DNA of 64,000 bases, taken from contig SVLG01000001.1 in the NCBI GenBank assembly GCA_015068055.1, forward strand, positions 1-64,000. Direction: 5' to 3'. The notes beneath the pieces are model-generated. The model was given only the letters and a program-made list of their open reading frames with translations, ran no database searches and was not told the DNA's origin. This DNA comes from Oscillospiraceae bacterium (GTDB taxonomy: Bacteria > Bacillota_A > Clostridia > Oscillospirales > Oscillospiraceae). This document shows positions 1 through 7,548 of the stretch, piece by piece (within the stretch, counting starts at the first letter, position 1; every line of letters begins with the position of its first letter). Position numbers and translations under genes: made by a program.

Positions 1-716
1 AGCCCACCTCCGGCAATACCGGTATCGGTCTCTGCAGCGTGGCCGCGGCCCGGGGCTACCGCTGCATCATTGTCATGCCCGACTCCATGAGCCGGGAGCG
101 CATCCTTATCATGCAGGCATTGGGGGCCGAAGTGGTGCTGACCCCCGGGGCCGAAGGCATGAGCGCCGCCATCGCCAGAGCGGAGGCCATCGCCGCGGAA
201 ACTCCCGGCAGCTGGATCGCCGGACAGTTCACAAACCCTGCCAACCCCGCCGCCCACTACGCCGCCACCGGCCCGGAGATCTGGACGGACACCGACGGAG
301 AAATTGACATCTTCGTCTGCTGCATCGGCACCGGCGGCAGCATCAGCGGCACCGGGCGCTATCTCAAGGAGCAGCGTGCGGACATCCGCATCATCGGCGT
401 GGAACCTGCGGAGTCTCCCCTGCTCACCGAGGGCCGTGCCGGCCCCCATGGCATTCAGGGCATCGGTGCCAATTTCATCCCCAACACACTGGACCGGAGC
501 GTAGTGGATGAGGTCGTCACGGTCTGCACGGAGGCGGCCTATGCCGCCGGTCGGCGCATGGGCCGGGAGGAAGGCATACTCGTGGGCATTTCCTCGGGCG
601 CGGCCCTCTGTGCGGCGCTGCAGCTGGCAAAGGATCCCGCCAACGCCGGCAAGACCATCGTAGCGCTGCTGCCGGACTCCGGCGAGCGCTATCTCACCAC
701 GGCGATGTACGAATAA
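1..716 (+). CDS. cysK: Cysteine synthase (O-acetylserine sulfhydrylase), 5' truncated by window edge
   Basis: PLP-dependent enzyme that makes L-cysteine from O-acetylserine and sulfide in the cytoplasm. The reading frame is open from base 3, and the first visible residues PTSGNTGIGL form the substrate-binding loop, so about 65-70 N-terminal residues including the PLP lysine lie outside the window. Visible fold-type II PLP motifs are GTGGSISGTGRYLKE (phosphate-binding glycine loop), GIGANFIP, ISSGAA and the C-terminal LLPDSGERYL. The end is normal for the family. A strong terminator follows at once, so this is the last gene of its transcript. CysK and CysM are hard to separate without the N-terminus; CysK is favoured by the C-terminal motif. 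Confidence 0.93.
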   Translation, partial: PTSGNTGIGLCSVAAARGYRCIIVMPDSMSRERILIMQALGAEVVLTPGAEGMSAAIARAEAIAAETPGSWIAGQFTNPANPAAHYAATGPEIWTDTDGEIDIFVCCIGTGGSISGTGRYLKEQRADIRIIGVEPAESPLLTEGRAGPHGIQGIGANFIPNTLDRSVVDEVVTVCTEAAYAAGRRMGREEGILVGISSGAALCAALQLAKDPANAGKTIVALLPDSGERYLTTAMYE

Positions 717-724
717 ATACAGTA

Positions 725-756
725 AAAGCTGCCCGCACGGCGGGCAGCTTTTTTTA
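725..756 (+). terminator. Rho-independent terminator after cysK
   Basis: A 12-bp stem (AAAGCTGCCCGC / GCGGGCAGCTTT, loop of 3) is followed by a run of T. It lies 10 bases after the cysK stop codon. Confidence 0.9.
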
Positions 757-833
757 TGTTCGTTTGTCTTTTTCCGCTTCCAACGCGTCTAATGAATGAA
801 GGCCTTACAAATGAGAAAAGGAGGCAAAAAGCC

Positions 834-1298
834 TTGCAGCGGCTGTTCGAACAGGAATACCCCAAATATGAAAAATCCCTCTTTCTGCTGGCTGTGACCT
901 ATCTGCACAACACGGAGGATGCCCGGGACGTGGTGCAGGAGGCGGCTCTGGCGGCATGGCGCAATCTTCATACCCTGCGGCAGCCGGAATATTTTAAAAC
1001 CTGGCTCACCCGCATCGTCATCAACCGGTGCAAGAGCTTTCTCAGAAGCCGGAGGGAAACGGTGGAACTCAGCGATGAACTGGGTGTCTTTGCTGACCTA
1101 CCCCACTACGATCTGGAGATCATGGATGCCATCTGCCGACTGGATCAGAGCGCTGCCGTCTACATAGCCCTGCGCTTTTACCACGGCATGAACTATGACG
1201 AGGCGGCCAAGGCCCTGAGCCAGCCGGTATCCACCGTAAAGTACCGCACGAAAAAAGCCCTTGAGGAATTAAAAACCCTGTTGGAAGGAGATGTTTGA
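834..1298 (+). CDS. ECF-type RNA polymerase sigma factor
   Basis: Small sigma-70 family protein that redirects RNA polymerase, probably to an envelope or stress regulon. The sigma region 2 signature is visible (LAVTYLHNTEDARDVVQEA, then AAWRNL), and region 4 lies near the C-terminus (YDEAAKALSQPVSTVKYRTKKAL). I choose TTG at 834 because AAAGGAGG (817-824) sits 9 bases upstream, giving a 154-residue protein of normal ECF length. Upstream ATGs at 756 and 792 have no ribosome binding site, and 756 lies at the end of the terminator. The stop codon directly abuts the ATG of the next gene, so the pair is translationally coupled; that membrane protein is its likely anti-sigma partner. Confidence 0.88.
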   Translation: MQRLFEQEYPKYEKSLFLLAVTYLHNTEDARDVVQEAALAAWRNLHTLRQPEYFKTWLTRIVINRCKSFLRSRRETVELSDELGVFADLPHYDLEIMDAICRLDQSAAVYIALRFYHGMNYDEAAKALSQPVSTVKYRTKKALEELKTLLEGDV

Positions 1299-1985
1299 AT
1301 GGATAACTTTGAGATTATGCTCCGCGCCCATGCCGCGCGTGTGAAAGGCACAATGGCTTCTCCTTTCACCGAAGAAACGGAGGAATTTATGATGAAGAAT
1401 AAGAAGTATCAGCGCAGAACCATGTTTCTGGTGGCCGTGGCCGCCGTGTGTCTGCTTTCTGTGACGGCGCTGGCCGCGAGCTTTGTCCCCGGCTGGTTCA
1501 GCCATTATGCAGGCGAAGCGAAAACGCCCCCGGCCCTGACGGACTTTGAAAACGGTTATGCCTATGAGAGCGGCCTAAGTTTTCACAACGAAATCACCGG
1601 CGAGGACGGCAGTGTGGACGCCTTTGAGTCCGTAAGCTACGTGTATGAGCGAAACGGAGAGGAGATCTGGTTCTCTCAGGATAAGCCTTCCAAGCCCATC
1701 GCTCCCATGGGTGTCTTCCTTGAAAGTGTGGAGGGCATTGACCTTTATTATTACTGCTACACCAATGTGGTTGTGCCCGCGGATTATGAGCTCACGGAGG
1801 CGGACAAGGCCGCCGAGGCCGCCGGAGAAATCGTAATCAGCTACGGCAGCGACAGGGTTACGCGCATGGAGATCCAGAGTCTCCAGTGGAGCGAGGACGG
1901 CATTCTCTCCTGCCTGATGCAGATGGACGGCAGTCTTGCCCCCGAGGAGCTTGCCGCCATGGCGAAGGAGATCATCGAAAAGTAA
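1299..1985 (+). CDS. Single-pass membrane protein, putative cognate anti-sigma factor
   Basis: A 228-residue protein with a short cytoplasmic N-terminus (residues 1-40), one membrane segment (about 42-62, MFLVAVAAVCLLSVTALAA) and an extracytoplasmic domain of about 165 residues. Its C-terminal end (GSLAPEELAAMAKEIIEK) resembles DUF4367-like sensor domains found in Clostridia beside ECF sigma factors. No zinc-binding HxxxCxxC anti-sigma motif is present. The gene starts on the base after the sigma factor stop codon, with GGAAGGAG upstream, so the two are co-translated. The anti-sigma role is inferred from this pairing and topology, not from a recognised domain. Confidence 0.7.
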   Translation: MDNFEIMLRAHAARVKGTMASPFTEETEEFMMKNKKYQRRTMFLVAVAAVCLLSVTALAASFVPGWFSHYAGEAKTPPALTDFENGYAYESGLSFHNEITGEDGSVDAFESVSYVYERNGEEIWFSQDKPSKPIAPMGVFLESVEGIDLYYYCYTNVVVPADYELTEADKAAEAAGEIVISYGSDRVTRMEIQSLQWSEDGILSCLMQMDGSLAPEELAAMAKEIIEK

Positions 1986-1995
1986 AAAATAAGAG

Positions 1996-2020
1996 GCTCC
2001 CCTTGTTTGCCAAGGGGAGC
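1996..2020. repeat. Short perfect hairpin, possible interspersed repeat
   Basis: GCTCCCCTTG and CAAGGGGAGC form a perfect 10-bp stem with a 5-base loop, followed by TGTTGCAAAGCGGCTGAGGGG. The layout (CCCCTTG/CAAGGGG then GCGAAGCGRCTGAGGGG) resembles short intergenic repeats I recall from Oscillospiraceae genomes; I cannot confirm copy number from one window. There is no T run, so terminator activity for the upstream gene is doubtful. Confidence 0.5.
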
Positions 2021-2037
2021 TGTTGCAAAGCGGCTGA

Positions 2038-2414
2038 GGGGATAAACGGTTTTTTCCTCACACATTTCTCTTTTGAAAAAGAGAAATGTGCGCCAAAGAG
2101 AAAACTTGCGAGGGGCTCTAAAAAGCCGCCCCTCGCGCTCCCCAAGGAAGCTTACAAAGTTGAACCCGTAAAATATACTGCTCATCCCTATATGGGAATC
2201 TGTTTAAGCGCAGCAACAAAGTATTTATATGGTGTTGCGCCGGCCAATTCCATCTTAGGGATGAGCCGTTATTCTGTGGCAAAAACTCATCTTATTAACT
2301 TGGGGGGTATGGGGGGCGGCTTTTTAGAGCCCCCCATGATTTTCCTCTCTTTGGCACCGTTTCTCTCCTTTTCCAAAAAGGAGAGAAATGGTGAGAGAAA
2401 AAAGACCATTCCCC
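2038..2414. repeat. Large nested inverted-repeat element (about 380 bp)
   Basis: The whole intergenic region folds on itself at several levels. Imperfect outer arms are 2038-2061 and 2391-2414. Each arm then carries a side hairpin: 2061-2090 (14-bp perfect stem CACATTTCTCTTTT) and 2355-2393. Inside these, GCCAAAGAG (2092-2100) pairs with its complement near 2346-2354, and a perfect 21-bp inverted repeat joins 2113-2133 with 2313-2333. The centre holds another stem, GCTCATCCCTA (2180-2190) with TAGGGATGAGC (2256-2266). No credible coding frame crosses it. It could be a MITE-like repeat or a structured RNA. Confidence 0.75.
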
Positions 2415-2415
2415 A

Positions 2416-2446
2416 CAAAAACCGGGAGGGGCAAGCCCCTCCCGGT
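2416..2446 (-). terminator. Rho-independent terminator of the aconitase X operon
   Basis: The perfect 12-bp stem ACCGGGAGGGGC / GCCCCTCCCGGT has an AA loop. On the minus strand it is followed by TTTTTGTGG. It lies 11 bases past the stop of the AcnX small subunit gene. Confidence 0.88.
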
Positions 2447-2457
2447 TTGACTGTATT

Positions 2458-2901
2458 TTACTCCACTCTGACCACGCCGTCCTCCAGGATGGTGACGGTC
2501 ATGCCGTCCTTGACGTAGTCAAGGAACTCTTCGCCCAGGGAGTCCACCACGGGCATCTTCACATCGCTGAGCCACACATCGGCCAGCACGGCACCGGCGG
2601 CCGCCAGCGAGTCGATGGGGTTGGAGAAGAGCATGCAGGCGGGCTGCCGCTTCATGTAGCAGGCGCAGTACAGCACGAGACCGCCGGTGGTGGAGCCGAT
2701 GGTCTGGGGCAGGCAGAGGGCCTTGCCCTTCATCTTCTTGCCGTAAAGATCGGGGTTATTCTGGTCGCCGCAGGTGGCTTCCTTATCGCCGAACTGCAGG
2801 GCCTTCTGGAAGGAGGCCAGGGTGTTGAGACCGCCGTGGGAAACCAGAGCCTCCGCAGTGACGGTACCGGCAGCGACAACGCGGCCCTTAAATTCTTTCA
2901 T
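2458..2901 (-). CDS. Aconitase X, small (swivel, DUF126) subunit
   Basis: A 147-residue protein matching the AcnX swivel domain family (DUF126): GRVVAAGTVTAEALVSHGGL at the N-terminus, KGKALCLPQTIGSTTGG in the middle, NPIDSLAAAGAVLADV, and VTILEDGVVRVE at the end. In split AcnX enzymes this subunit closes over the [4Fe-4S] active site of the large subunit. It starts one base after the large-subunit stop with GGGAGG upstream, so the two are coupled. Known split AcnX enzymes dehydrate cis-3-hydroxy-L-proline (bacteria) or mevalonate 5-phosphate (archaea). The substrate here is not fixed by sequence alone. Confidence 0.87.
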   Translation of the reverse strand: MKEFKGRVVAAGTVTAEALVSHGGLNTLASFQKALQFGDKEATCGDQNNPDLYGKKMKGKALCLPQTIGSTTGGLVLYCACYMKRQPACMLFSNPIDSLAAAGAVLADVWLSDVKMPVVDSLGEEFLDYVKDGMTVTILEDGVVRVE

Positions 2902-2902
2902 C

Positions 2903-4180
2903 TCACTTGCCTCCCTTCGTGATCTGCTCGAGGATCTCGTCGTCGGTGTAGTACCGGGCGGTGGTATAGGTGCGAAGCTTGTTGGACGAGGTGATGACGG
3001 GCATCTTCCCGGCCAGGGGGTTATTCATGTACATCAGCGGGCAGATGTAGGAGGTGATGACGCCGGTGGCCTTGAGCCGCTGGGCATAGGAAGTCTTTTC
3101 AAACTCCTTGAGTACGCCGGGGGCGGCGGTAAAGACCGTGGGGATCTGCACTCTGGCGTTGCCGGCAGCCTTGAGACCGGCTTCCACCTTGTCGGTCCAG
3201 TCCTTGAGCTGCTGGAGACTCATGTGGGGGCAGCCCATGAAGCAGAGCTTGGGCTTGGCATCCTTATTCTTCCAGATGACGGGGTAGCTGTCGTAGACAC
3301 GCTGCAGCTCGGCATCGTCGATGACGTAAACCTGCGCACCCTCGGCGATGAGGCTCTCGCCCTGCTCCACAGCCTCGGGGGTGAGGCCGTCGATGTGATA
3401 GAGACCCACGGCGCCGTTGGAGGCGGTGGCCGCGCCGAAGTCCTTCAGATAGGTGCAGGCGCTGTCATTGAGCTCATGGCCCAGCCACTTATCGAGGCCC
3501 TTCACATAGGGCACTTCCTCCATGACCTTCATGCCGATGGCGCTGCCCAGAAGCTGGGCCTCGGGCTTCTTCGTGGTCTGGATGTCGATGACCCAGGTGG
3601 CCTTGCGGCCCTCGTCGGTGAGGAGGCCGAAGTAGGGGACGAAGCCCGCCACGCTGCCGAAGATGTCCATGATGCCGCTGTTGCGGTTGCAGCGGGCGCC
3701 CAGAACGGAGTTGGCATAAACCACGGCGGAGCTTTCAGCCCAGGAGAGGACGTCACCCTTCTGAGGCTTGTTGCCCACCTCGTCCATGTAGCAGGCACAG
3801 GTGAAGGCATTCTCGTCCATGAGACCCAGCTTATGGAGCTGGCCCTCATAAAAGTCCTGCTTGGAGTACATGAACTTATGGAAGATCAGGTTCATGATGA
3901 GATTGCTGGGGACGTTCTTATCCAGCGGACGGGGGTCCACGGAGAAGGACTGCTGGGAGAGGGCACCACTCTCGATGAGCTTGTCCATCAGCTCATAGAC
4001 AGGGCCCAGCGCCTTCAGGCCGAAGGAGGTCACCAGATGGTTATGCTTGCCGGTGACGGGCACCATCTTGGTGGCGCCAAAGAGTTCGCCGTACTTCACA
4101 AGGGTCTCCATGACCTTGGCCATGGTTTCGCCCTTGGCGCCGTCGAGGATCTGCTGCTGTTCCAAAGTCAGTTCGATCAT
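2903..4180 (-). CDS. Aconitase X, large catalytic (DUF521) subunit
   Basis: A 425-residue protein of the AcnX catalytic family, an Fe-S hydro-lyase. Recognisable segments are LTLEQQQILDGAKGETMAK at the N-terminus, then AESSAVVYANSVLGARCNRN, in which the Cys-Asn-Arg segment corresponds to the family GAR(T/C)NR motif, then GCPHMS and CPLMYMNNPL, holding further candidate cluster cysteines. Length agrees with stand-alone catalytic subunits. AAAGGAG precedes the ATG. It sits between the flavoenzyme and the small subunit in a three-gene operon. Bacterial relatives include cis-3-hydroxy-L-proline dehydratase, and an OCD-family gene that could complete that pathway lies 13 kb away. Confidence 0.87.
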   Translation of the reverse strand: MIELTLEQQQILDGAKGETMAKVMETLVKYGELFGATKMVPVTGKHNHLVTSFGLKALGPVYELMDKLIESGALSQQSFSVDPRPLDKNVPSNLIMNLIFHKFMYSKQDFYEGQLHKLGLMDENAFTCACYMDEVGNKPQKGDVLSWAESSAVVYANSVLGARCNRNSGIMDIFGSVAGFVPYFGLLTDEGRKATWVIDIQTTKKPEAQLLGSAIGMKVMEEVPYVKGLDKWLGHELNDSACTYLKDFGAATASNGAVGLYHIDGLTPEAVEQGESLIAEGAQVYVIDDAELQRVYDSYPVIWKNKDAKPKLCFMGCPHMSLQQLKDWTDKVEAGLKAAGNARVQIPTVFTAAPGVLKEFEKTSYAQRLKATGVITSYICPLMYMNNPLAGKMPVITSSNKLRTYTTARYYTDDEILEQITKGGK

Positions 4181-4198
4181 GTTTCCACTCCTTTTATA

Positions 4199-6256
4199 TC
4201 AGAGCTTCATGGCCACGTCCCAGGCTCTCCAGATGGCAGAGCGCAGGTTGCCCACCTTGTCGGCATCGCCCACGATGTGGACGTTCTTCGCCTTCTCGGC
4301 CACGGGGGTGGGACGGTAGCCCACAGAGAGAATGACGCCGTCGCTGGGGATCTCAAACTCCTCGCCGCCGCGGCTGACGGTGACGCTGCCCTCGTTGATG
4401 CTCTTGAGGCTGGTCTCCAGATAGACGGGGACCTTGTTGGTTTCAAAGAAGTCGCGGAGGTAGCTGGAGTTAGCGAGGCAGACACCGGTAACGGCGATGA
4501 GGTCCTCCTTCATCTCCACGATGCTGGGCTTCTTGCCCTGCAGATAGAGCTCGTAGGCGATCTCGCAGCCGGTAAGGCCGCCGCCGATGATGGTGATGTT
4601 CTCGCCGAGGTCGGGCTTATTCAGCAGGAAGTCCACCGCCTGCACACCCCGCTCGATGCCGGGCACGCGCAGCTGGATGGCCTTGGCACCGGTGGCCACG
4701 ATGATCTCGTCGGCACCCAGAGCGTTCACGTCGGTAACTTCGGTGTTGAGCTTCACCTCGATGGGGTACTTCTGCAGCTCACGCTCGTACCAGGCCAGGA
4801 GGTCCCGGTCCTTCTCTTTGAAGGAGGGGGCGGCCGCTGCCACGAAAACACCGCCGAGCTTGCCGCTCTTTTCGTAAAGGGTGACCTTGTGGCCGCGCTT
4901 GGCACAGACCAGAGCCGCCTCCATGCCGCCCACGCCCGCGCCGATGACGGCGATGTTCTTCACTGTGGAAGCGGGCTTGATGTAGTACTTCTTCGACTGC
5001 ATGGTCTGGGGGTTGATGGCGCAGCGGGCCAGACCCCGGGTATCGCTGAGGGGCTGGTCGTTGGCATGGCCCTTGTGCTTGCAGAAGTTGAAACAGCCGG
5101 AGTGGCAGCAGATGCAGGGACGGATGTCCTCCAGCCGCTCCTCAAGGAGTTTGGTGATCCACTGGGGATCGGCCAGGAACTGACGGGCCACGCCCATGGC
5201 GTCGATCCGGCCGGCGGCCACCGCGGCGGCGCCCACCTCGGGCTCCATGCGGCCGGCGCAGACCACGGGGATGTCCACAAACTGCTTGATGTGGGCCACG
5301 TCCTCCAGATTGCAGTTCTGGGGCATGTACATGGGGGGATGAGACCAGTACCAGGAGTCGTAGGTGCCGTTGTCGGCGTTGAGCATATCGTAGCCGGCAT
5401 CCTGCAGGTACTTGGCCGCCTTCTCGGACTCGGCCCTGTCACGGCCCAGCTCGGGGGCGGGGTCGCCGGGAACAAGGCCCTTCTGGAAGCCCTTCAGCTT
5501 GGACTCCACGCTGTAGCGGAGAGACACGGGGAAGTCAGCGCCGCAGGAGGCCTTGATGGCCTTGACGATGTCGGTGGCGAAACGATAGCGGTTTTCAAAG
5601 GAGCCGCCGTACTCGTCGGTACGCTTGTTGAAGTATTCCATGGAGAACTGGTCCAGGAGGTAGCCCTCATGCACCGCGTGGACTTCCACGCCGTCCACGC
5701 CCGCTTCCTGGCAGAGCTTGGCGGTTTTGGCAAAGGCGTCGATGATCTTCTTGATGTCCTTGATGCTCATCTCGGGGCAGATGATCTCCTCGTCCCAGCG
5801 GCAGGGGGTCTCGCTGGGGCTGGCCAGCTGGAAGTCTGTGTCGATGATGGGCTTGAGGATGGCATGAGTGAGCTTATTTTTGTGGAGGGGAGCGATGTGG
5901 TCGGTGATGGCCCAGGAGCGGCCCATGCCGGCGGTCAGCTGGATGAAGAGCTTGGCACCGGTCTTGTGGAGTTCCTCGGTAAACTCCTTGAGATCTCGGA
6001 ACATCTTCTTATTGGTGTAGAGCCAGCGGCCGAGAATGGTGTCGCGGACGGGGGCGATGCCGGGGATGATGAGGCCAACGTTGTTGCGGGCCCGCTCCAG
6101 GAAGAAGTTGGCGGCTTCCTTATCGAAGTGGCAGCCGGTGAACTCCATCCAGCCGAAGAGCGAGGTGCCGCCCATGGGGCAGAGGACGATGCGGTTCTTG
6201 ATCTCCACATTGCCCACCTTCCAGGGGGTAAATAAGGCTTCGTACTTGGCATCCAT
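4199..6256 (-). CDS. Old yellow enzyme family Fe-S flavoprotein (NADH:flavin oxidoreductase/enoate reductase type)
   Basis: A 685-residue, three-part redox enzyme. Residues 1-370 form an FMN-binding TIM barrel (early MGGTSLFGW, then HAVHEGYLLDQF with the barrel histidine pair and the family motif RTDEYGGSFENRYRF). Around residue 380, CICCHSGC with a following ARCAINP cysteine forms the [4Fe-4S] site. From about 432, an FAD/NAD(P)-binding half opens with VIGAGVGGMEAALVCAKRG and has a second nucleotide fold at IIGGGLTGCEIAYEL. Relatives include 2,4-dienoyl-CoA reductase, 2-enoate reductase, BaiCD/BaiH and trimethylamine dehydrogenase, so the substrate is open. It is first in an operon with aconitase X, which suggests reduction of an unsaturated product or precursor. 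Confidence 0.9.
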   Translation of the reverse strand: MDAKYEALFTPWKVGNVEIKNRIVLCPMGGTSLFGWMEFTGCHFDKEAANFFLERARNNVGLIIPGIAPVRDTILGRWLYTNKKMFRDLKEFTEELHKTGAKLFIQLTAGMGRSWAITDHIAPLHKNKLTHAILKPIIDTDFQLASPSETPCRWDEEIICPEMSIKDIKKIIDAFAKTAKLCQEAGVDGVEVHAVHEGYLLDQFSMEYFNKRTDEYGGSFENRYRFATDIVKAIKASCGADFPVSLRYSVESKLKGFQKGLVPGDPAPELGRDRAESEKAAKYLQDAGYDMLNADNGTYDSWYWSHPPMYMPQNCNLEDVAHIKQFVDIPVVCAGRMEPEVGAAAVAAGRIDAMGVARQFLADPQWITKLLEERLEDIRPCICCHSGCFNFCKHKGHANDQPLSDTRGLARCAINPQTMQSKKYYIKPASTVKNIAVIGAGVGGMEAALVCAKRGHKVTLYEKSGKLGGVFVAAAAPSFKEKDRDLLAWYERELQKYPIEVKLNTEVTDVNALGADEIIVATGAKAIQLRVPGIERGVQAVDFLLNKPDLGENITIIGGGLTGCEIAYELYLQGKKPSIVEMKEDLIAVTGVCLANSSYLRDFFETNKVPVYLETSLKSINEGSVTVSRGGEEFEIPSDGVILSVGYRPTPVAEKAKNVHIVGDADKVGNLRSAIWRAWDVAMKL

Positions 6257-6313
6257 AATACTATCTCTTCCCTTCTATATATGTATTTTATTGCTTACCG
6301 CTTATACAAAAGG

Positions 6314-6319
6314 ATTATA
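6314..6319 (-). promoter_or_regulatory. Candidate -10 box for the flavoenzyme/AcnX operon
   Basis: On the minus strand TATAAT stands 58 bases upstream of the ATG at 6256. The matching -35 position reads TAGCTT, a poor match, so an activator may be needed. Low confidence. Confidence 0.4.
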
Positions 6320-6414
6320 CTACAGTTCTCGTCATAAAGCTACCGGAAAATAGGCGATTGCAAAGAAACTGCGCCTGTGGTATCTTTATTCTTCGGGAAA
6401 GAGAGGCGAAAACT

Positions 6415-7512
6415 TTGAGAAAAATCGCGGTGTTTTTGAAAAATGAAGCGGTGCTGACCGTGGCTGCTCTCTGCGCAGCGCTGACCATGCTCCTTGTACC
6501 GCCGGACAAAGCCTATATTGGCTATATCGACTTTCGCGTGCTGGGACTGCTGTTCGCGCTGATGACGCTGGTGGAGGGCTTCCGCCGCTGCGGCGTCTTC
6601 CGCGCCCTCACCGCCGCCATGCTCCGCCGCTCCCTCAGCGGCCGGCTGCTGGGCCTGCTGTTGGTGGCCCTGCCCTTCTATTCCGCCATGCTGGTAACCA
6701 ATGATGTGGCACTGTTGGTCTTTGTCCCCTTTACGCTGGGGCTGCTGGAGGATCTTAATTGCCGCAAGGCCGCCGTACCGCTGCTGGTGCTGCAGACCAT
6801 CGCCGCCAATCTGGGCAGCATGGCCACCCCCGTGGGCAACCCACAGAATCTCTATCTCTACTCCCGCTATGAACTGGCTGCCGGGGACTTCTTCGCGGTG
6901 GTTCTGCCGCTGGCGGCGCTGAGCATGCTGGCGCTGGGCCTTCTCTCCCTCTTTGTACTGCCCAAAACGCTCCCACCCTATGCGTCGGAGGCGGCAGCGC
7001 TTTCAAAGCCCCGGGCGCTGACGGTCTATGCCCTGCTCTTTTTCGCGGCGCTGCTGAGCGTGTTCCGTGTCCTGCCCTGGGAGCTTCTCTGCCTCATGGT
7101 CATTCTGGCCGCGGCTGCACTGGACCGGGAGCTGCTGCGCCGGGCGGACTATGCCCTGCTCCTGACCTTTGTCTGTTTCTTCATCGTTTCCGGCAATTTG
7201 GGCCGGGTGGAGGCTGTGAAAGCCTTTGTCCAGAGTCTGCTGGATAAGAACACCCTGCTCACGGCTGTGCTGGTCAGTCAGGTGATCAGCAATGTCCCCG
7301 CCGCTGTTCTGCTCTCCGGCTTCACAGAGAACGTCGCAGCCCTCCTCGCCGGCGTCAACATCGGCGGGCTTGGCACGCCCATCGCCTCGCTGGCCAGCCT
7401 CATTACGCTGAAACTCTATCTCAGGGAGAGCGATGCCCAACCGGCGCGCTTCCTGCTGATTTTCACCGCAGCAAACATTCTCTTTTTAACCTTGCTTCTT
7501 ATCTTTGCATAA
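6415..7512 (+). CDS. ArsB/NhaD/citrate-type membrane transporter
   Basis: A 365-residue integral membrane protein with about 10 helices. It carries the two inverted-repeat signatures of the ion-transporter superfamily: VTNDVALLVFVPF and LGSMATPVGNPQNL in the first half, SQVISNVPAAVLLSGF near the end. It is shorter than arsenite pump ArsB (about 430), and the substrate could be an anion, dicarboxylate or metalloid oxyanion. I choose TTG at 6415, which follows GAGAGG (6401-6406) and gives the N-terminus MRKIAVFLKNEAVLTV; the longer frame from 6358 has no ribosome binding site. It is convergent with the CapA gene across a shared terminator. Confidence 0.78.
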   Translation: MRKIAVFLKNEAVLTVAALCAALTMLLVPPDKAYIGYIDFRVLGLLFALMTLVEGFRRCGVFRALTAAMLRRSLSGRLLGLLLVALPFYSAMLVTNDVALLVFVPFTLGLLEDLNCRKAAVPLLVLQTIAANLGSMATPVGNPQNLYLYSRYELAAGDFFAVVLPLAALSMLALGLLSLFVLPKTLPPYASEAAALSKPRALTVYALLFFAALLSVFRVLPWELLCLMVILAAAALDRELLRRADYALLLTFVCFFIVSGNLGRVEAVKAFVQSLLDKNTLLTAVLVSQVISNVPAAVLLSGFTENVAALLAGVNIGGLGTPIASLASLITLKLYLRESDAQPARFLLIFTAANILFLTLLLIFA

Positions 7513-7543
7513 AAAATGACCACCCGATGGGTGGTCATTTTTT
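7511..7543. terminator. Bidirectional Rho-independent terminator (copy 1 of a repeated sequence)
   Basis: A 15-bp stem of AAAAAATGACCACCC and its complement, loop GAT, has a T run on both strands. It ends the transporter gene and the convergent CapA/peptide operon. A 29-base core (7513-7541) recurs exactly at 18668-18696. Confidence 0.92.
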
Positions 7544-7548
7544 ATTGC

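Noticed and set aside
1886..2518. Open frame running from the anti-sigma gene into the palindrome
   Set aside because: It is out of phase with the anti-sigma gene, crosses hairpins and a terminator, and has no coding signature.
2774..6235. Very long plus-strand open frame (over 1100 codons)
   Set aside because: It lies opposite aconitase X and the flavoenzyme, which have clear motifs. Its His/Gly/Val/Leu-rich composition is typical for the antisense of GC-rich genes, and no start site or domain is present.
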